From positions 2,728,001 through 2,792,000 of the forward strand of contig NZ_CP051685.1 of the NCBI RefSeq assembly GCF_012849555.1: a DNA stretch of 64,000 bases, written 5' to 3'. This DNA comes from Massilia forsythiae. GTDB lineage: Bacteria > Pseudomonadota > Gammaproteobacteria > Burkholderiales > Burkholderiaceae_D. The position numbers and the translations under genes are program-made. Below the pieces are notes generated by a model. That model saw only the letters and a program-made list of their open reading frames with translations, searched no databases and was not told the origin of the DNA. Positions 61,376-64,000 of this stretch are shown one piece after another; within the stretch, counting starts at the first letter, position 1; every line of letters starts with the position of its first letter.

Positions 61376-62641
61376 ATGACCATGGGCGCCACCGACAACA
61401 CCCTGGCGCTGGACCTGCACCCGCTCTGCACATTGTTCCCGCGGCTGGCCGGCGCCGAGTTCGATGCGCTGAAAGCCGACATCGTCGCCAACGGCCAGCA
61501 CGAGCCGATCACCGTGTATGAGGGGCTGGTGCTGGACGGCGGCAACCGCTACCGCGCCTGCATCGAGGCCGGTATCGAGCCCAAGACCAAGCCATTCACC
61601 GGCGCTGACCCGGTCTCGTTCGTGCTCTCGGCGAACCTTCACCGCCGCCACCTCATGCCAGGGCAGCACGCCATCATCGTTTCCCGCGCGCAGGACTGGG
61701 CCAGCGCCCAAGCCGTAGGGCGGCCAGGGAAATGCGGCAACGTTGCCGCATTAAATACCGTTGCCGATCGCGCGGCCCGGTCTGGCGCCAGCGAGCGCAC
61801 CCAGCGCATGGCCGACAAGGTCGCGCGGCAATCCCCCGAGCTGGCCAAGCAGGTCGCCCACGGCGAAATCACGTTGCCGCGCGCGCTCGAGCAGCTGGCG
61901 CCGAAACCAGCCGCAGCAGCGCAACGAGCGCCAGCCGCGCCGGCGGCTGGTGCTGATGCATTGGAGGAAGGGCCGGACGACCTCTACGACCAAGCCGCGG
62001 CCATCGTCCTGCAGCACCGCCGCGCTTCGATTTCGCTGGTACAGCGCCACCTGCGCATCGGCTACAACCGCGCCGCGCGCCTGATCGAGCAGATGGAGCG
62101 CGTCGGCATCGTGACGCCGCCGGCAGCGTCCGGCGAACGCATCGTGGTGGCGGCCGTCGTGCCCGCATCGATGGCGCTGGCCGGTACCGCGCGGCCGACC
62201 CTGATGCAGCAGGTGCAGCAGCAGGCCAACGCCGCGCCTGATGCCGGCGCCGAAGAAAACGCGCCAGACGCGGACCCCTCGGGCGAATCCATGGCGGTGG
62301 AGGCTGATCCGTTCAACGCCTTGCTGGACGATTACAACAAGGTGGCGGCCGAGCGCGACGGCCTGGTGACCAAGGTGGCGGCGCTGGAAGCACACGTTGC
62401 GCTGCTGACGCACGGCGATTTGGCTGCGCAGGTCGATGGCCTGGTGAAGCGCGCCGAAGCCGCGGAGTTGAAGTTTGATCAGCTGTCCAGCCGCAATCAC
62501 GACCTGCAGGGTACGAAGCGCACCGCGCAGATCACGGCGCAGTACCAGGCTGACTTGCTGGCCAAGATCCGCAAGGCGCTGGGCGCCGAGGGTAACGCCG
62601 ACATCCTGCCGGCGATCATGGCGCGGAGGGCGGCGGCATGA
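61376..62641 (+). CDS. ParB-N domain protein fused to an FtsK-gamma-like domain
   Basis: 421 residues from ATG 61376 (ATG 61382 also possible; GTGGAGTG precedes). Residues ~15-100 form a ParB/sulfiredoxin-like domain ([15 protein letters not shown], then SANLHRRHL). Residues ~200-250 match the winged-helix gamma domain of FtsK ([20 protein letters not shown], then [19 protein letters not shown]), which reads KOPS-like sequences. Residues ~310-400 are coiled coil. The FtsK motor is absent. First gene of the rightward early operon; a role in phage DNA replication, segregation or packaging orientation is possible. Its stop overlaps the helicase start (ATGA). Confidence 0.85.
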   Translation: MTMGATDNTLALDLHPLCTLFPRLAGAEFDALKADIVANGQHEPITVYEGLVLDGGNRYRACIEAGIEPKTKPFTGADPVSFVLSANLHRRHLMPGQHAIIVSRAQDWASAQAVGRPGKCGNVAALNTVADRAARSGASERTQRMADKVARQSPELAKQVAHGEITLPRALEQLAPKPAAAAQRAPAAPAAGADALEEGPDDLYDQAAAIVLQHRRASISLVQRHLRIGYNRAARLIEQMERVGIVTPPAASGERIVVAAVVPASMALAGTARPTLMQQVQQQANAAPDAGAEENAPDADPSGESMAVEADPFNALLDDYNKVAAERDGLVTKVAALEAHVALLTHGDLAAQVDGLVKRAEAAELKFDQLSSRNHDLQGTKRTAQITAQYQADLLAKIRKALGAEGNADILPAIMARRAAA

Positions 62642-64000
62642 AAGAGCAGCTGAACCTGCGCCCGTACCAGGTCGACAGCGTCGAAGGCCTGCGCGCGCTG
62701 ATCCGCCAGGGCAAGCGCAACATCGTCCTGTCGGTACCCACCGGCGGCGGCAAGACCGTGATCGCATCGCACCTGATCGCCGAATGCCACGGCAAGCCCG
62801 GCAAGCGCGCCGTGTTCGTGGCCGATCGCATCGCGCTCATCGACCAGACCAGCGCGACGCTCGACCGCTACGGCATCCCGCACGGCATCATCCAGGGCGA
62901 CAACCCACGCCGCGCCGGATACGAGCGCGTCCAGGTCGCCAGCGCGCAGACGCTGGCCAAGCGCGGCTGGCCGGAAGCGAACCTAATCATCGTCGACGAG
63001 TGCCATACCGTGCACGCCACCGTCGCCGCCCGCATCGCCGGCCGCGACACCATCGTAATCGGCCTGACGGCCACGCCGATGACGGCCGGCCTGGGGAAGC
63101 TGTACGACGGCATCGTTACCACCATCACCACGAACCAGCTGATCGCCGGCCCGCTCCTCGAGGACGGCACGCGCGACAAGCCGTACCTCGTGCCGTTCCG
63201 CGTGTACGCCGCCAGCCAACCCGACATGACCGGCGCCAGGGCGGTGGCCGGCGAGTGGACCGACAAGGACGCCGCCGAGCGCTCGATGCCGATCATCGGC
63301 GATTGCGTCGAGGAGTACTTGCGCCACGCCGCCGGCAAGAAGTTCATCGCCTTCGGCTGCAACGTCGAGCACTGCGAGGAAATGCAGCGCCAGTTCCAGG
63401 CCGCCGGCGTGAACTGTGAGTTGTACACCTACCGGACCGACGAGGACGCCCGCGGCGCGCTGGTCGAGGAGTTCCGTAAGCCCGACAGCGCCGTGCGCGG
63501 CTTGATCAGCGTGAGCGCCTTGAGCAAGGGTTTCGACGTGCCCGACGTCGAGGTGATCATCATGGCGCGCCCGCTCAAGTCCAGCCTGGCCGAACACATC
63601 CAGATCCTGGGCCGCGGCCTGCGCATCCATCCGGGCAAGACCGAGTGCATCGTGCTCGACCACAGCGGCAACTGCGTCCGCTTCTGGGGCGCCATGCATG
63701 CCTTCCTGGAAAAGGGCGTGGCCGAGCTGGACGACGGCACGAAGAAGAAGCGCGCCGCGGCGCCCGAGCCCGAGACGAAGCCAATCAAATGCCCGAACTG
63801 TTCGTGCGTCCATGTGCCGTTGCCGGCGTGCCCGTCGTGCGGCCACATCTACAAACGCAAGCAGACCGTCGAGCATGTGCCCGGCGCGCTGCGCGAGGTC
63901 GCCGGCGGCAAGGATGCCGGCCCGACCGAGCAGGACAAGCGCGAGTTCCACGCCCAGCTGGCGCACATCGCCGCCGAGAAGGGCCGCAAGCCGGGCTGGA
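62638..64000 (+). CDS. Superfamily II DEAD/DEAH-type helicase with zinc-finger, 3' end outside window
   Basis: 454 residues visible and open to the window edge. Q/I region [19 protein letters not shown], Walker A PTGGGKT (34-40), motif II DECH (120-123), motif III GLTATP, motif [16 protein letters not shown], then a four-Cys cluster starting at Cys385 ([17 protein letters not shown]). This organisation is frequent in phage replication helicases. ATG at 62638 overlaps the stop of the ParB-like gene, so translation is coupled. Probable role in phage replication or recombination. Confidence 0.93.
   Translation, partial: MKEQLNLRPYQVDSVEGLRALIRQGKRNIVLSVPTGGGKTVIASHLIAECHGKPGKRAVFVADRIALIDQTSATLDRYGIPHGIIQGDNPRRAGYERVQVASAQTLAKRGWPEANLIIVDECHTVHATVAARIAGRDTIVIGLTATPMTAGLGKLYDGIVTTITTNQLIAGPLLEDGTRDKPYLVPFRVYAASQPDMTGARAVAGEWTDKDAAERSMPIIGDCVEEYLRHAAGKKFIAFGCNVEHCEEMQRQFQAAGVNCELYTYRTDEDARGALVEEFRKPDSAVRGLISVSALSKGFDVPDVEVIIMARPLKSSLAEHIQILGRGLRIHPGKTECIVLDHSGNCVRFWGAMHAFLEKGVAELDDGTKKKRAAAPEPETKPIKCPNCSCVHVPLPACPSCGHIYKRKQTVEHVPGALREVAGGKDAGPTEQDKREFHAQLAHIAAEKGRKPGW

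Noticed and set aside
1..64000. CRISPR array or restriction-modification system
   Set aside because: No regularly spaced direct repeats and no cas, restriction or DNA-methylase motifs were seen.
1..64000. rRNA operon or replication origin
   Set aside because: No rRNA sequence, dnaA gene or DnaA-box cluster was recognised; the only RNA genes seen are two tRNAs.

Overview
The window looks like the chromosome of a betaproteobacterium in the family Oxalobacteraceae, closest in style to Massilia and its relatives. The basis is the high G+C content, the gene order miaB-phoH-ybeY-corC-lnt-glyQ-glyS-gmhB-plsC, a PEP-CTERM protein, a catalytically dead dihydroorotase, a small H-NS-type protein of the beta-proteobacterial kind, and the closeness of most proteins to families common in Burkholderiales. 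The genus is an inference. About 57.6 kb is ordinary chromosome, and the last 6.4 kb is the beginning of a prophage or related integrated element.

Layout. 1-2.9 kb: end of a pyrimidine locus (pyrX), an acyltransferase and apaH. 3.1-9.6 kb: envelope sugar genes on the plus strand, namely a WecA/MraY-type initiating transferase, an H-NS-like protein, phosphomannomutase/phosphoglucomutase, heptosyltransferase I (waaC) and Kdo transferase (waaA, frame-broken here). 9.6-20.9 kb: a long minus-strand run with miaB, phoH, ybeY, corC, lnt, glyQ, glyS, gmhB, plsC and a YgjP-type metallopeptidase (also frame-broken). This run joins tRNA modification, ribosome maturation, lipoprotein and LPS assembly, and glycine charging. 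21.5-35.6 kb: an accessory-rich mixture with an HTH regulator, an HDOD signalling pair, two glutathione transferases, a short PEP-CTERM protein, a divergent FtsH-like membrane protease, a YbaL-type antiporter, a DUF445 protein, D-tartrate dehydratase with its divergent LysR regulator, and a secreted M42 peptidase. 35.7-46.6 kb: two identical tRNA-Met genes, then miaA-mutL and amiC-tsaE-queG. This cluster is usually contiguous in proteobacteria but is interrupted here by cyclophilin, DedA, alpha-carbonic anhydrase and mutarotase genes. 47.3-51.2 kb: a FixJ-like regulator, a PAS histidine kinase and an orphan TRAP binding protein. 51.6-57.6 kb: ogt, xerD, two exo/endonuclease-fold proteins, ybaK, plsY and a FrnE-type DsbA protein.

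Dispersed elements: a 296-bp element with 30-bp terminal inverted repeats lies in front of mutL, a related but half-degenerate copy follows plsY, and a perfect 27-bp G+C palindrome lies between lnt and corC.

The most interesting part is 57.7-64 kb. Two ribbon-helix-helix genes, one Mnt-like and one Arc-like, are transcribed divergently. Each side of the Mnt-like gene carries three copies of an AGCAC-N-GTGCT type operator laid over near-consensus sigma-70 promoters. This is a lambda-style immunity region, with two tripartite operators and a repressor that appears leaderless, but built from Arc/Mnt-type proteins and operators whose CACGGTG core recalls the P22 Mnt operator. The left operon holds a string of overlapping small unknown genes and ends in an AlpA/Xis-like protein. 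The right operon starts with a ParB-N plus FtsK-gamma fusion protein, followed by a superfamily II helicase that runs off the window.
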